A DNA stretch of 64,000 bases, taken from positions 1-64,000 of the forward strand of contig NZ_AUHY01000010.1 in the NCBI RefSeq assembly GCF_000423425.1, written 5' to 3'. Positions 53,807 through 63,291 of this stretch are shown one piece after another. The notes beneath the pieces were generated by a model, which did not search any database, was not told where the DNA came from, and saw only the letters and a program-made list of their open reading frames with translations. How positions within the stretch are numbered: the stretch's first letter is position 1; each line of letters opens with the position of its first letter. The stretch comes from Meiothermus rufus DSM 22234 (GTDB taxonomy: Bacteria > Deinococcota > Deinococci > Deinococcales > Thermaceae). Made by a program: the position numbers and the translations under genes.

Positions 53807-55261
53807 CTAGTCTGCCACCAGAGCCGGCTCGGGCTGGGGCTGCCACCCCAGGAAGGCCCGGATACGCTCTTTGTAGGGTTCCTTGTCGTAAACGCTGTAG
53901 AGGGTTTGGTACATGCGTACTGGATCACCAAAGAAGAAGCGCTCGTACAGGACTTGTCGCGCCCCAAAGCCGCTCAGGGTCATATCCCAGGCCAGGCGGA
54001 AAAGCTGCACCCGTTCCTTGGCCGGCAGGGTAGCCGATTGCAAGAACTTCTCCAGGTAGGGGCCCACCGGCGAGGCGAGGTCGGCCTCGGAAGGCAGGGT
54101 GATTAGGCCCGAGGCGGCAATCTGTTGAACGATTTCGTGGATGCGGGGGTAGAGCCGGGGGTAAAGGTTGCGGGCCCCATCCAAAGCTGCGCGGCTGGGG
54201 CAGACCAAGCCATAGGCATTGGGCTGGGCCTCCATCTCGGCCCGGGCCCAGAAGCCCCGCATGGCCTCGAGGTAGACGATCACCTCGGCAATCTTCTCCT
54301 GCACGTGGGGGTAGACCTCGGCCCCGATGGTCTCGGCCAGCAGGGCCACCAAGCCTAAGAAGGCCTCGGTCTTGGCGGTTTTGAGCACCACCACCTGGTG
54401 GGCCATGTGCATCAGGGCCCCGGTCTCGGCGTAGGCGCTGTTGCAGCGGGCCAGGTCCTTGTAGATAAAGACCCGCTCCCAAGGTACTAGCACGTCGTCG
54501 AAGACCGTAAGGCAGTCCATCTCCTCTAGCTGGCTGGAAAGCGGATAGTCGTAGGGGGAGCCTTCCTGGGCCAGCCCTTCCCGGCTGATGAAGTAAAGCC
54601 CCGGGGTGTGGGTGGGAATGGCGAAGGCCACCGCGTACTTGTCAGCCCCAGGGCCTTCCTTCAGCAGGGTGGAGGGGAAGACCAGAAGCTCGTCGGCGGT
54701 GGGCAGGGTGGAGAGCATGCGGGCCCCTCGCACCACGATGCCCTCTGAGGTTTCCCGTACCACCCCCAAGGGGATGTAGGGGTCGGGCTGCTCGAGGGTG
54801 CTCTTGGCCCGGTTGACCTGGGGGTTGGTTAGGCAGTGGGTGGTGCAGAGGTCCTCTTCGCGCACATACTGCACGTAGCGGCGCACATTCTCGGCATAGG
54901 GGCCGAAGAAGTCGGCGCTCTGCTCGTAGGCCATCAGCACCGCATTGAGGTAGTCGGGGCTGCGGCCCATCATGCCCAGGTGGGTATCGGCCCAGAGTTT
55001 GTAGGCCTGGCTGCGCCGGGCCAGGTCCTCCTTGCTGCGGGCGGGCAGCAGGCTCATGGGGTAGCGGGCCCCGTTTTCCTGGTAGGTGAGCTGGTCGCGG
55101 TACTTGGGGTCGTGCTGCAGGTCGTACAGGCGGGCTAAGGTGTGGGTGATGCCGCGAAAGACCGGGTGCGTGGTGGGGTCCTCGACCCGCTGGCCTTTGT
55201 ACCAGAGGTTGGGGGGCCTGTTTCTTAGGGCTTCCAGGTAGGCTTTGCCGGTTCTTGCCAT
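53807..55261 (-). CDS. hpaB: 4-hydroxyphenylacetate 3-monooxygenase, oxygenase component
   Basis: FADH2-using monooxygenase that hydroxylates 4-hydroxyphenylacetate to homoprotocatechuate. It is 484 aa, close to the T. thermophilus enzyme (481). The acyl-CoA-dehydrogenase-like fold is shown by ADTHLGMMGRSPDYLNAVL (~90), LVFPSTLLKEG, DDVLVPWERVFIYKDL (~265) and RNLYPRLYPRIHEIVQQIAASG (~375). It precedes hpaC by 4 nt and follows hpaE by 8 nt. Confidence 0.96.
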   Translation of the reverse strand: MARTGKAYLEALRNRPPNLWYKGQRVEDPTTHPVFRGITHTLARLYDLQHDPKYRDQLTYQENGARYPMSLLPARSKEDLARRSQAYKLWADTHLGMMGRSPDYLNAVLMAYEQSADFFGPYAENVRRYVQYVREEDLCTTHCLTNPQVNRAKSTLEQPDPYIPLGVVRETSEGIVVRGARMLSTLPTADELLVFPSTLLKEGPGADKYAVAFAIPTHTPGLYFISREGLAQEGSPYDYPLSSQLEEMDCLTVFDDVLVPWERVFIYKDLARCNSAYAETGALMHMAHQVVVLKTAKTEAFLGLVALLAETIGAEVYPHVQEKIAEVIVYLEAMRGFWARAEMEAQPNAYGLVCPSRAALDGARNLYPRLYPRIHEIVQQIAASGLITLPSEADLASPVGPYLEKFLQSATLPAKERVQLFRLAWDMTLSGFGARQVLYERFFFGDPVRMYQTLYSVYDKEPYKERIRAFLGWQPQPEPALVAD

Positions 55262-55269
55262 AGGGCCTC

Positions 55270-56787
55270 CTATCGACCGAACTTGGGAATGGGATGTTCG
55301 CGCAAGGGCAGCGCGATGTGCTTGAGCTCGGTGTAGAACTCCAGACTGTGCTCGCCCCCTTCCCGGTGGGTGCCGCTGAACTTGACCCCACCGAAGGGGG
55401 TAGGCAGGTGGCGCACGTTGTGGGAATTAATCCAGGTCATTCCGGCCTCGAGGGCTAGGGCCACCCGATGGGCCCGGGTCACATCCCGCGTCCAGATGTA
55501 CGAGGCCAGGCCATACTTAGAGTCGTTGGCTTTAGCAATAGCATCGGCCTCATCACGGAAGGGGATGACGGTCAGGATGGGGCCGAAGATTTCCTCCTGG
55601 GCGATGCGGTGGTGGTTCTCGGCCACGAACAGCCCTGGGCGCACGTAGTTGCCCTCCTGGCCCACCCGCTCCCCGCCAAAAATATGCTGGGACTCCTGTT
55701 TGCCGATTTCTACATACCCGAGCACCCGCTGCAAGTGCTCGGGGTGAATCAGCGGCCCCACCTCGGTCTGGGGCTCGAGGGGATGCCCTACCCGGATGCG
55801 CGCAGCCCGCTCGGCCAGCCGACCGACGAAGGTATCGAAGAGGGTCTGGTGTACCAGGGCCCGTGAACTGGCGGTGCAGCGTTCGCCGTTGAAGCTGTAA
55901 ATCTGGAAAACGGTGGCGTCGAGGGCCCGCTCGAGGTCGGCGTCCTCGAAAATGATCACCGGTGACTTACCCCCTAGCTCGAGGGAGAGCCGCTTGAGCA
56001 AAGGGGCGCTGTTCTGGGTGATCAGGCTTCCGGTAGTGGTCTCGCCGGTGAAGGCGATCAGAGGAATATCGGGGTGACGCACCACCGCGTCGCCAGCCTC
56101 TTCCCCAAACCCCTGCACCACATTGAAGACCCCTGGCGGTAGGTCGGCCTCCTGCACGATCTGGGCCAGCTTCCAGGCGGTGATGGGCGACCACTCGGCG
56201 GGCTTCAAGACTACCGTATTGCCAAAGGCTAAAGCGGGGGCGATCCGCCAGGTAGAGAGCATCAAGGGGGCGTTCCAAGGGGTGATGATGCCACAGACCC
56301 CCACCGGCACCCGTACCGAGTAGTTGAGCCAGTCGGCGTCTACCGGATAGGTACGCCCGTCCATGGCCCGCTCGGCGTACTCGGCATAGAAGCTGAAGTT
56401 CTCTGCGGCCCGGGCCACCTGGGCCCGCACAATGCGCAGCACCTGGCCGGCGTCCAAACACTCGATGACGGCTAGCTCATCGGCGTGCTTTTCAATGAGC
56501 TCGGCTATCTTGAGAAGGTAGCGCTTGCGCGCTTTGGCGTTGAGCCGCCACTGGGCAAAGGCCGCCTTGGCGGCTCGAGCGGCTTTGTCCACGTCTTCGG
56601 CGTGGCCCCGGTAGACCCGGGTGAGCACCTGGTTGTTGGAGGGGTCTAGGGTTTCGAAAAGCTCACCCTGTACTCCCGGTACAAAGGCTCCGTTGATGAA
56701 GTGCTGGGGGGTGGTCGCAGCGATTTTTCGCCGTACCTCTTCGATGAACTCCGCTGGGATGCCTGCGGTGGCGTCGGATACTTTCAA
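55270..56787 (-). CDS. hpaE: 5-carboxymethyl-2-hydroxymuconate semialdehyde dehydrogenase
   Basis: NAD-dependent aldehyde dehydrogenase acting on the ring-cleavage product. It is 505 aa if translation starts at TTG 56787, which has AAAGGAGG 5 nt upstream; no ATG fits. ALDH motifs: ITPWNAPLMLSTWRIAPALA (~165), catalytic Glu in LELGGKSPVIIF (~262) and Cys in FNGERCTASSRAL (~298), NSHNVRHLPTPFGGVKFSG (~458). Similarity and location identify HpaE over a betaine-aldehyde dehydrogenase. Confidence 0.94.
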   Translation of the reverse strand: MKVSDATAGIPAEFIEEVRRKIAATTPQHFINGAFVPGVQGELFETLDPSNNQVLTRVYRGHAEDVDKAARAAKAAFAQWRLNAKARKRYLLKIAELIEKHADELAVIECLDAGQVLRIVRAQVARAAENFSFYAEYAERAMDGRTYPVDADWLNYSVRVPVGVCGIITPWNAPLMLSTWRIAPALAFGNTVVLKPAEWSPITAWKLAQIVQEADLPPGVFNVVQGFGEEAGDAVVRHPDIPLIAFTGETTTGSLITQNSAPLLKRLSLELGGKSPVIIFEDADLERALDATVFQIYSFNGERCTASSRALVHQTLFDTFVGRLAERAARIRVGHPLEPQTEVGPLIHPEHLQRVLGYVEIGKQESQHIFGGERVGQEGNYVRPGLFVAENHHRIAQEEIFGPILTVIPFRDEADAIAKANDSKYGLASYIWTRDVTRAHRVALALEAGMTWINSHNVRHLPTPFGGVKFSGTHREGGEHSLEFYTELKHIALPLREHPIPKFGR

Positions 56788-56801
56788 AAAAGCCTCCTTT
56801 C

Positions 56802-57596
56802 CTACAGCACCAGGCTGCGGTCGCCCTCCTGGCCCACCACCGGCTCGGCCTCGGGGGTTTCCCACTCGATATGGTTTTCCAGCGCGCCCAGCCCTTCTAT
56901 CTCCATACGCATGACATCCCCAGGGTGTACCTGGGAGATGCCCTTGGGGGTGCCGGTGAGAAGGACATCGCCTGCTTCCAGGGTCATGAAGCGACTGATG
57001 AACTCCAGCACCTCGGGAATGCTGAAGAGCATCCCTTGGGTGCTGGCCTCCTGCCGTAGCTCGTTGTTAACGTAAGCCCGCATGCGTAGGTTGTGGGGGT
57101 CGGAGACCTCGTCGGCGGTGACATAGTAGGGGCCCAAAGGGCCGAAGGTGTCCCAGCCCTTACCCCGGATGGGCGGGCGGAAGGTGTTGGTGACGTAGTC
57201 GCGCACCACTAGGTCGTTGGCGATGGTATAGCCCCCCACGTAGTCCAAGGCGTCTTTGGCCTTGACCCGCCGCATGTTGCGTCCGATGATCACGGCCAGC
57301 TCGCACTCGAAGTGCATGAACCGGGCCCCTTGCGGGTAGATGACTGTGCCCTTGTGCGGCAGCAGGCTGGTGTTGGGCTTCCAAAACAAGGCCGGTTCGC
57401 TGGGTCGTTTGAGTCCGAACTCGTCGGCATGTTCGGCGAAATTGAGCGCCAAAGCGATAACCTTACCCGGCTCGACCGGCAAACACCACTGCACCGCGTC
57501 GGGGTGGTGGGCCTCACCCGCGTGGTCAATAAGCATGCCGTCTTGTAGGTATCCTCGCAGCAGGCGGCCTTTGGCGATGAAGCGGGCCCATTTCAT
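56802..57596 (-). CDS. hpaG: 2-hydroxyhepta-2,4-diene-1,7-dioate isomerase / OPET decarboxylase
   Basis: FAH-fold enzyme that decarboxylates 5-oxopent-3-ene-1,2,5-tricarboxylate and isomerises the product. It is 264 aa, a single-domain version (E. coli HpaG is a ~430-aa double domain). Metal ligands are in MHFECELAVIIGRNMRRV (~93, Glu and Glu) and YTIANDLVVRDYV (~122, Asp), and DVLLTGTPKGISQVHPGDVM (~218) is the active-site loop. One half may act as both decarboxylase and isomerase. Confidence 0.9.
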   Translation of the reverse strand: MKWARFIAKGRLLRGYLQDGMLIDHAGEAHHPDAVQWCLPVEPGKVIALALNFAEHADEFGLKRPSEPALFWKPNTSLLPHKGTVIYPQGARFMHFECELAVIIGRNMRRVKAKDALDYVGGYTIANDLVVRDYVTNTFRPPIRGKGWDTFGPLGPYYVTADEVSDPHNLRMRAYVNNELRQEASTQGMLFSIPEVLEFISRFMTLEAGDVLLTGTPKGISQVHPGDVMRMEIEGLGALENHIEWETPEAEPVVGQEGDRSLVL

Positions 57597-57605
57597 ACGG
57601 CACCT

Positions 57606-58544
57606 CTAGACATACTGCGAGCCCGAGGGGTTGGGCAGCACCGGGGGGTGGCTCGAGGCAGGAAGCAGGCCATAAGACTCGGCCATGCGGCGCAGGCGGG
57701 CCTCGATCTCGGGGGTGGTGGGGCCTAAGGGTTCGCGCCACTCCTTTTGGCACAGGCCCATCCAGGAGAGCACCGTTTTGAGCGGGATGGGGTTGGTGTC
57801 CCAGAAGATAGCCTCATTGGCCTCGAGGCCATGGTAGTGAAGCTCTAAAGCCTCTTTGTAGCGGCCCTCGAGGACCATCTGGCACATCTGGGCGGTTTCG
57901 CCGGGCAGCCAGTTGGCCGTGGCGGCGATGGTGCCCACTGCCCCTACGCACATCATGGGAAAGGTTAGGGCTTCCAAACCGCAGTAGACATTGAAGTCGC
58001 GCCCCACCCGGCGCAAAAGCTCCGAGACGTACTCCATGTCCTTGGAGGAGTGCTTCAGGCCCACGATGTTGGGAAAGTCACGCCGTAGCCGGGCCACAGT
58101 CTCGACCTTAATCTCCACCCCGGCCCGGCCTGGGATGTTGTAGAGCACAATGGGCATCTGGGGCACGGCCTGGGCCACCTGGCCAAAAAAGCGATACAGG
58201 CCGTCTTGATTTGGCTTGATGTAGTAAGGGGTGATGACCAAGGCCCCCTGGGCCCCCATTCGGTAGGCGGCCTGGGTTAGCTCCAGGGTCTCGTCCAGCC
58301 GCAGGGTACCGGTGCCCGCCAGAAGGGGCACCCGGCCCTTGATGAAGCGCAGGGCCAGCTCAATCAGGTACTTGCGCTCTTCCAGGCTGAGGGTGCCCGG
58401 CTCGCCGGTGGTACCCCCTACGCTCAGGGCGTGGGAGCCAGCCTCAATCTGCCGTTCAATGAGGCCTTCGAGGGCGGCCTCGTCGATGGCCCCGTTTTTG
58501 AACGGGGTAACCAGGGGTACGATGCTGCCTTTGAACTCGGTCAT
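57606..58544 (-). CDS. DapA/NAL-family class I aldolase, probably the HPA-pathway aldolase
   Basis: 312-aa Schiff-base aldolase. The pyruvate-binding GGTTGEPGTLSLEERKYL (~43), Tyr in TPYYIKPNQDGLYRF (~130), Lys in NIVGLKHSSKDMEYV (~157) and YNIPGRAGVEIK (~130-145 region) are all family motifs. DapA function is unlikely because Thermus makes lysine by the alpha-aminoadipate route. Placed first in an hpa operon that lacks hpaI, it more likely cleaves 4-hydroxy-2-oxoheptanedioate to pyruvate and succinate semialdehyde. That function is inferred from context only. Confidence 0.8.
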   Translation of the reverse strand: MTEFKGSIVPLVTPFKNGAIDEAALEGLIERQIEAGSHALSVGGTTGEPGTLSLEERKYLIELALRFIKGRVPLLAGTGTLRLDETLELTQAAYRMGAQGALVITPYYIKPNQDGLYRFFGQVAQAVPQMPIVLYNIPGRAGVEIKVETVARLRRDFPNIVGLKHSSKDMEYVSELLRRVGRDFNVYCGLEALTFPMMCVGAVGTIAATANWLPGETAQMCQMVLEGRYKEALELHYHGLEANEAIFWDTNPIPLKTVLSWMGLCQKEWREPLGPTTPEIEARLRRMAESYGLLPASSHPPVLPNPSGSQYV

Positions 58545-58597
58545 GCTCCTCCTTTGCCAAGGTGTGGCCCAGGTTGCATATGAACCCGCTGAGATAG

Positions 58598-58609
58598 TTA
58601 ATATATTAA
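58598..58609. promoter_or_regulatory. AT-rich palindrome between the hpa operon and hpaR (likely HpaR operator)
   Basis: TTAATATATTAA is a perfect 12-bp palindrome in the 110-bp divergent region of the HPA operon and hpaR. Its AT-rich character contrasts with the GC-rich background. On the minus strand TTGCAA lies 18 nt before TTAATA, a candidate promoter overlapping the palindrome. MarR proteins usually bind such inverted repeats. Confidence 0.55.
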
Positions 58610-58654
58610 GTAAAAGACAGGCCCAGTTTGCAAGCCCAGGTACAATTAACCCTT

Positions 58655-59125
58655 ATGTCCACCTCTTTCCCCGACGAAGCTTCCCGCAGACTCTTGCGCG
58701 ACCTCGCCCACTCCCTGCCCATGGCCCTGCTGCGCACGCGCGAGGCAGTGGTGCAGCGGTTTCGCGAGGTGCTCTCGCGCTACGGCCTGACCGAGCAGCA
58801 GTGGCGCATCCTGCGGGCTTTAGACGGGCGGGAGGGCTTGGAGATTTCCCTTCTGGCCGAAGAGTGCCGCATCTTGTTGCCCAGCATGACCGGCATCCTA
58901 AAGCGCATGGAGGCCCGTGGGCTTATCCTGCGCCAGGCCAGCGTGGCCGATGGCCGCAAGGTACGGGTGGCCCTGACCGAAGAAGCCAAGGCGTTGGTGG
59001 CCCAGATCAAGCCAGAGGTGGTGCAGGTTTATGTGGAGATCGAGCGGATTTTGGGCCGGAATAAGCTCGAGCAGCTTTACGCCCTACTCGAGGAACTAGA
59101 GCAAGGCCTGGCTTCCTCCGCCTAG
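58655..59125 (+). CDS. hpaR: MarR-family regulator of homoprotocatechuate degradation
   Basis: 156-aa winged-helix repressor from ATG 58655. N-terminal helices are followed by the recognition part LSRYGLTEQQWRILRALDG (~42-60), LLAEECRILLPSMTGILKRME (~70) and the wing DGRKVRVALTEEA (~100); RILRAL and LPSMTGI are typical of HpaR. TACAAT (58641-58646) lies 8 nt before the ATG with no Shine-Dalgarno. Divergent to the hpa operon, so it most likely represses it and itself until a pathway aromatic acid is present. Its end overlaps the convergent GNAT gene by 30 bp. Confidence 0.9.
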   Translation: MSTSFPDEASRRLLRDLAHSLPMALLRTREAVVQRFREVLSRYGLTEQQWRILRALDGREGLEISLLAEECRILLPSMTGILKRMEARGLILRQASVADGRKVRVALTEEAKALVAQIKPEVVQVYVEIERILGRNKLEQLYALLEELEQGLASSA

Positions 59126-59662
59126 GCGGTTTCGGAGTTGTTGAAAGTCTTGGCGGAGCATGCCGTACAGGTAGATGTCCTCTTTGATGCCCTGGCGGGT
59201 TTCGTGCTGGCGCAAAAGGCCCTCCTGGGTGAAGCCCAGCTTTTCTACCAAGCGGCGCATGGGGATGTTGGAACCGGGGATTTCCGCCGTGATGCGCTCG
59301 AGGCCCAGCTCAGCAAAAGCTTCTTCCAGCATCTTCAGCCCGGCCAAAAAGCCTATACCCTGGCCGCGCTGCTCTTCGCCAATGGCGATGCGCAGCCGGG
59401 CCCGCTTTTCCAGCGGATTGAGCTCCCGCAGGTCCACGAACCCTACCAGGTGGCCTTCGGGGTGCTCAGGGCTTTGTACCACAATGCCCCGGCGGATGAG
59501 GTCGGCGGGAGGATTGTTGAGCAGGCGCACAAACCAGTCCTGTAGCTGGGCTGCCGGTAGGCCCAACGGCCAGCCGTTGGCCAGACAGAAAGCTTCATCC
59601 TGGCTCCACTCGAGCACCCGGGGCAGGTCGCTTAGGGCTAGAGGGCGGAGGTACACCTTCAT
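59096..59662 (-). CDS. GNAT-family acetyltransferase (RimJ/RimL-type)
   Basis: 188 aa from ATG 59662, preceded by GGAAGGG. The domain shows the RimJ/RimL plan: VYLRPLALSDLPRVLEW at the N-terminus, IAIGEEQRGQGIGFLAGLKML (~93, the acetyl-CoA motif Q/RxxGxG/A) and GSNIPMRRLVEKLGFTQEGLLRQH (~130-155, the typical N-terminal acyltransferase ending). Substrate unknown; a protein or small-molecule amine is possible. Confidence 0.88.
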   Translation of the reverse strand: MKVYLRPLALSDLPRVLEWSQDEAFCLANGWPLGLPAAQLQDWFVRLLNNPPADLIRRGIVVQSPEHPEGHLVGFVDLRELNPLEKRARLRIAIGEEQRGQGIGFLAGLKMLEEAFAELGLERITAEIPGSNIPMRRLVEKLGFTQEGLLRQHETRQGIKEDIYLYGMLRQDFQQLRNRLGGGSQALL

Positions 59663-59756
59663 CCCTTCCAACTTACCGCTTTTGCCTGGAAAGTGAGGTG
59701 CGTTTTAGCAGAATTGGGCTTTGCAGCGTGACCCTTTCGCGCTAGCCTAGGAGGCT

Positions 59757-60322
59757 GTGTCCAGCCTGCTGCTTCGCCTGAGCGAAAAAGCCCTTCTGGA
59801 AGAGGGGGTGTTGGTAGAGTACCCCAGCTATGCCGAGGCAGCCTTGCTGGGCCGGCCCGCCCTACGGCTGGACCCCTTTGGTCAGGAGGCCCTGCCGACC
59901 GAGCCACCCCCCCAGACCCGCGACCTCGAGGCCGAGCGGTTGGCTCTGTTGGAGGCCCTGGAGGAGCCAGGCCTGTCTTTGCGAGCCCGCCAGCGGCTGC
60001 GGGCCGACTTGCTGGCCTTGGAAGAGGCTTTGTGGGTGGCCTACGCCACCGGCCCCAGCCCTACCGCTACCGGGCGGGGGTGGCAGGGCTGGAGGTTTTC
60101 GCCGATGAGGAGCTGGGGTGCTGGCGCTTCTGGAGTCGTGTCAGTGAGCTCGAGGGGGCCTTTAGGGAGGGCATCCTGTACCTCGAGGCCAACCCGGGGC
60201 CGCTGCTCCAGGCGGTGTTGCAAATCGCCTTCGAGCGGTTGGAGGCCCGGCAGGTCTGCTGGGGCCAGGGCCGCGTCAGCCGCGAGGATTACTTTCCAGG
60301 GCCTCGCGTACCTGGCGCTTGA
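59757..60322 (+). pseudogene. Uncharacterised gene with an apparent -1 frameshift
   Basis: From GTG 59757 (AGGAGG just upstream) a frame codes for plausible Leu/Glu-rich protein to about residue 98 (ALEEALWVAYATG), then turns into Arg/Ser/Cys-rich nonsense. From about 60050 the next frame carries the sensible continuation: VAGLEVFADEELGCWRFWSRVSELEGAF and then ILYLEANPGPLLQAVLQIAF and REDYFPGP, ending 60322. The switch sits at the C4 run 60053-60056. One extra base would restore a protein of about 188 aa. It could be a true mutation, a sequencing slip or recoding. No family recognised. It overlaps convergent sufE by 47 bp. Confidence 0.6.
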
Positions 60323-60728
60323 TACGGCTGAGCACCGCTTGTAGCCCGCGCAGGCGCAGAGGGGTGATGATCTCCTCCAGCCGGGCCAGGGTGTAGAAAT
60401 CCTCCGGCACCCCTAGCACCGCCTCTGGGCTTTCCCCCTCCAACCCCTCGGCCAGCATCCCGGCAAAGGCCCGCACGGTAGGAGCCTCTTTGGGAGCATC
60501 GAAGTACAGCCGTACTTGGGCGTTTTCTATCTCGGCGTGCACGAAGAAGGGGGTAGTGCACTCGTGTACCTGTTCCAACCGGCCTTGCATCCCCGCGGGT
60601 AGGGGGGGCATCTTCTGGGCAAAGGCCAGCAGCATCTCGGTCTTAAGCACCTTGGGTGCCCCGGCCAGCATCCGTACTACGTTTTGCAGCTTGGCAGGAA
60701 GCTTAGCCAATCGTTCCTCGCTGCTCAT
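60276..60728 (-). CDS. sufE: Cysteine desulfuration protein SufE
   Basis: Accepts sulfur from SufS for Fe-S cluster assembly. It is 150 aa from ATG 60728. The acceptor Cys is in VHECTTPFFVHAEIENAQVR (~53), and the flanking EMLLAFAQKMPPLPAG, DAPKEAPTVRAFAGMLAEGLEG and TPLRLRGLQAVLSRIKRQV are the family landmarks. It is the last gene of the sigA-led run, 10 nt after rpiA. The suf operon itself is elsewhere. Confidence 0.94.
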   Translation of the reverse strand: MSSEERLAKLPAKLQNVVRMLAGAPKVLKTEMLLAFAQKMPPLPAGMQGRLEQVHECTTPFFVHAEIENAQVRLYFDAPKEAPTVRAFAGMLAEGLEGESPEAVLGVPEDFYTLARLEEIITPLRLRGLQAVLSRIKRQVREALESNPRG

Positions 60729-60738
60729 TCCGTCCTCC

Positions 60739-61915
<1,177 letters not shown>

Positions 61916-61936
61916 ACCCACCCATCATACCGGTGC

Positions 61937-62425
61937 CTAGCCCAGCTTGTAACCGAAGCGGCGCAGGATGTTCTTGCGCCACTCTACTTCCTCGCCTTCC
62001 TCCACTCCCAGGGGCTTGTGCCCATCCAGTACCCCCAGAATGCCCCGTTGCTCGTTCTGCTCAGCCACAATCACGGCCAGCGGGTTGGCGGTAGCGGCAA
62101 AGATGCGTACCACCTCGGGGCAGGCCTTCACCGCGTGCAGCACGTTGATAGGGTAGAAGCCCTCCCCCAACACAATCAGAAAGGAATGCCCCGCCCCAAT
62201 GGCCTGGGCGTTGCGCACGGCGAGGGCCACCAACGCTTCATCGGTGCCACTTTTACGGATTAGACGCTTGCCGGAGGCCTCGCAGAAGGCCAGGCCGAAC
62301 TTGATGCCGGGAACCGCCGTGACCAGGGCCTCGTGTAGGTCTTCCACCGTCTTGATGAAATGGCTCTGGCCCAGGATAACATTCAGGTTTTCCGGTTTTT
62401 CTACCGGGACGACTTGCAGCTCCAT
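61937..62425 (-). CDS. Adenosine-specific kinase (DUF355 family)
   Basis: 162 aa from ATG 62425. The sequence MELQVVPVEKPENLNVILGQ to the C-terminal VEEGEEVEWRKNILRRFGYK matches the small conserved DUF355 family, whose archaeal members phosphorylate adenosine. Conserved segments are GQSHFIKTVEDLHEAL (~19), FGLAFCEASGKRL (~41), GAGHSFLIVLGEGFYPINVLHAVK (~75) and ATANPLAVIVAEQNEQRGILGVLDG (~108). No P-loop is present; the mechanism is poorly known. Confidence 0.88.
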   Translation of the reverse strand: MELQVVPVEKPENLNVILGQSHFIKTVEDLHEALVTAVPGIKFGLAFCEASGKRLIRKSGTDEALVALAVRNAQAIGAGHSFLIVLGEGFYPINVLHAVKACPEVVRIFAATANPLAVIVAEQNEQRGILGVLDGHKPLGVEEGEEVEWRKNILRRFGYKLG

Positions 62426-62429
62426 ACCC

Positions 62430-62987
62430 TCATTTAGGCACAACGAACTTCACCAGGTCAACCGTAGACCCGTCCAGGGTGGCGTAACGCACCACCCCTA
62501 CCCCCGGCACGAAGTAAACCTCCATCACCTGGCTACCACCCCCGCTGGTGACGATGGAGGTGCGGATGACGTAGGCATTGAAACGGCCTGCTGGCACATT
62601 GACCCCCTCGATGCGCAAGACCTTGCCCAGCAGGGCCACGGTCTGTCCACCAAAGCTGCTGCGTCCGCCCCACTCCTGGCCTAAGACCAGCGGCGGGGGT
62701 GGATAGAGCTGCAAGGGAGGGGTGTAGCGCTGCACCGCCTGACCGATGATTAACCCCTCCAGCAGTACCCCCTTGTCGGGGGTGTAGCGCAGCAGGTCGG
62801 CGCTTACTGGCTGCCGTTCCAGCCGCCGCTCCAGAACCAGCAGGCCATGTTGCTCGCGGGTAAAGGCTTGCTCCATACCGTTGGAGTAACGCCAGGTGTA
62901 CCCGATGCCACTAGGGTAATAGGCCGTGGGGGCCGCCAGCACCCCGGCGAGTAGTCCCAGCGTTAGCCCAGTGAGAAGGCGCCTCAT
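62430..62987 (-). CDS. Secreted protein of unknown function
   Basis: 185 aa with a clear signal peptide (~1-19, MRRLLTGLTLGLLAGVLAAP), probable cleavage near LAA-PT. The mature part opens YYPSGIGYTWRYSNG, a phrase common in exported proteins of the Thermaceae (YxPxxxGxxWxY), and continues in beta-rich style with GRFNAYVIRT (~138) and PGVGVVRYAT (~168). No catalytic motif recognised. It lies between a small unknown gene and the adenosine-specific kinase, 4 nt before the latter. Confidence 0.75.
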   Translation of the reverse strand: MRRLLTGLTLGLLAGVLAAPTAYYPSGIGYTWRYSNGMEQAFTREQHGLLVLERRLERQPVSADLLRYTPDKGVLLEGLIIGQAVQRYTPPLQLYPPPPLVLGQEWGGRSSFGGQTVALLGKVLRIEGVNVPAGRFNAYVIRTSIVTSGGGSQVMEVYFVPGVGVVRYATLDGSTVDLVKFVVPK

Positions 62988-63024
62988 CTTCCCTATGTTA
63001 TGCCGCTTTGGGCCTGGGCGGGGT

Positions 63025-63288
63025 TTATTGACCCTCTCTGACCAGGCGGAAGAGGTCCCGGCCCAGCTCGGCGTAGTGTCGCACGTGCCCGGCCTGGGTG
63101 CCGTAGGTGAGGAAGAGTACCTGGTGCACCAGCGTAGCGGCCTCTTCGGGGGTTTGTACCTTCACCAAGCGCTCTATGATTTCCGCCACCACGGGCCCGT
63201 AGAGCTCTTTTGGAGGAGCCAGCTCCCCCATACCCAAGGGGTCGTAGATTTGCAGATAGGTCTGTACCTGGAGGGCTAGCGTGGCCAT
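63025..63288 (-). CDS. Small uncharacterised protein (87 aa) following sigA
   Basis: No family recognised. The 87-residue product is acidic to neutral, lacks a membrane segment and is predicted mainly alpha-helical (YGPVVAEIIERLVKVQ, PEEAATLVHQVLFLTYGTQ). Its ATG 63288 comes 3 nt after the sigA stop (TAA-ATC-ATG) and lacks a Shine-Dalgarno of its own, so it is probably translated by reinitiation and made in proportion to sigma factor. That coupling is unusual enough to mention; a role with the sigma factor is only a guess. Confidence 0.65.
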   Translation of the reverse strand: MATLALQVQTYLQIYDPLGMGELAPPKELYGPVVAEIIERLVKVQTPEEAATLVHQVLFLTYGTQAGHVRHYAELGRDLFRLVREGQ

Positions 63289-63291
63289 GAT

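Noticed and set aside
57606-58544. Dihydrodipicolinate synthase for lysine/DAP
   Set aside because: Family match is good but operon context and the aminoadipate lysine route expected in Thermaceae make this role unlikely.
60040-60070. Programmed frameshifting at the split gene
   Set aside because: No slippery heptamer of the X-XXY-YYZ type in the right frame and no stimulatory stem-loop evident; a mutation or sequencing slip at C4 is simpler.
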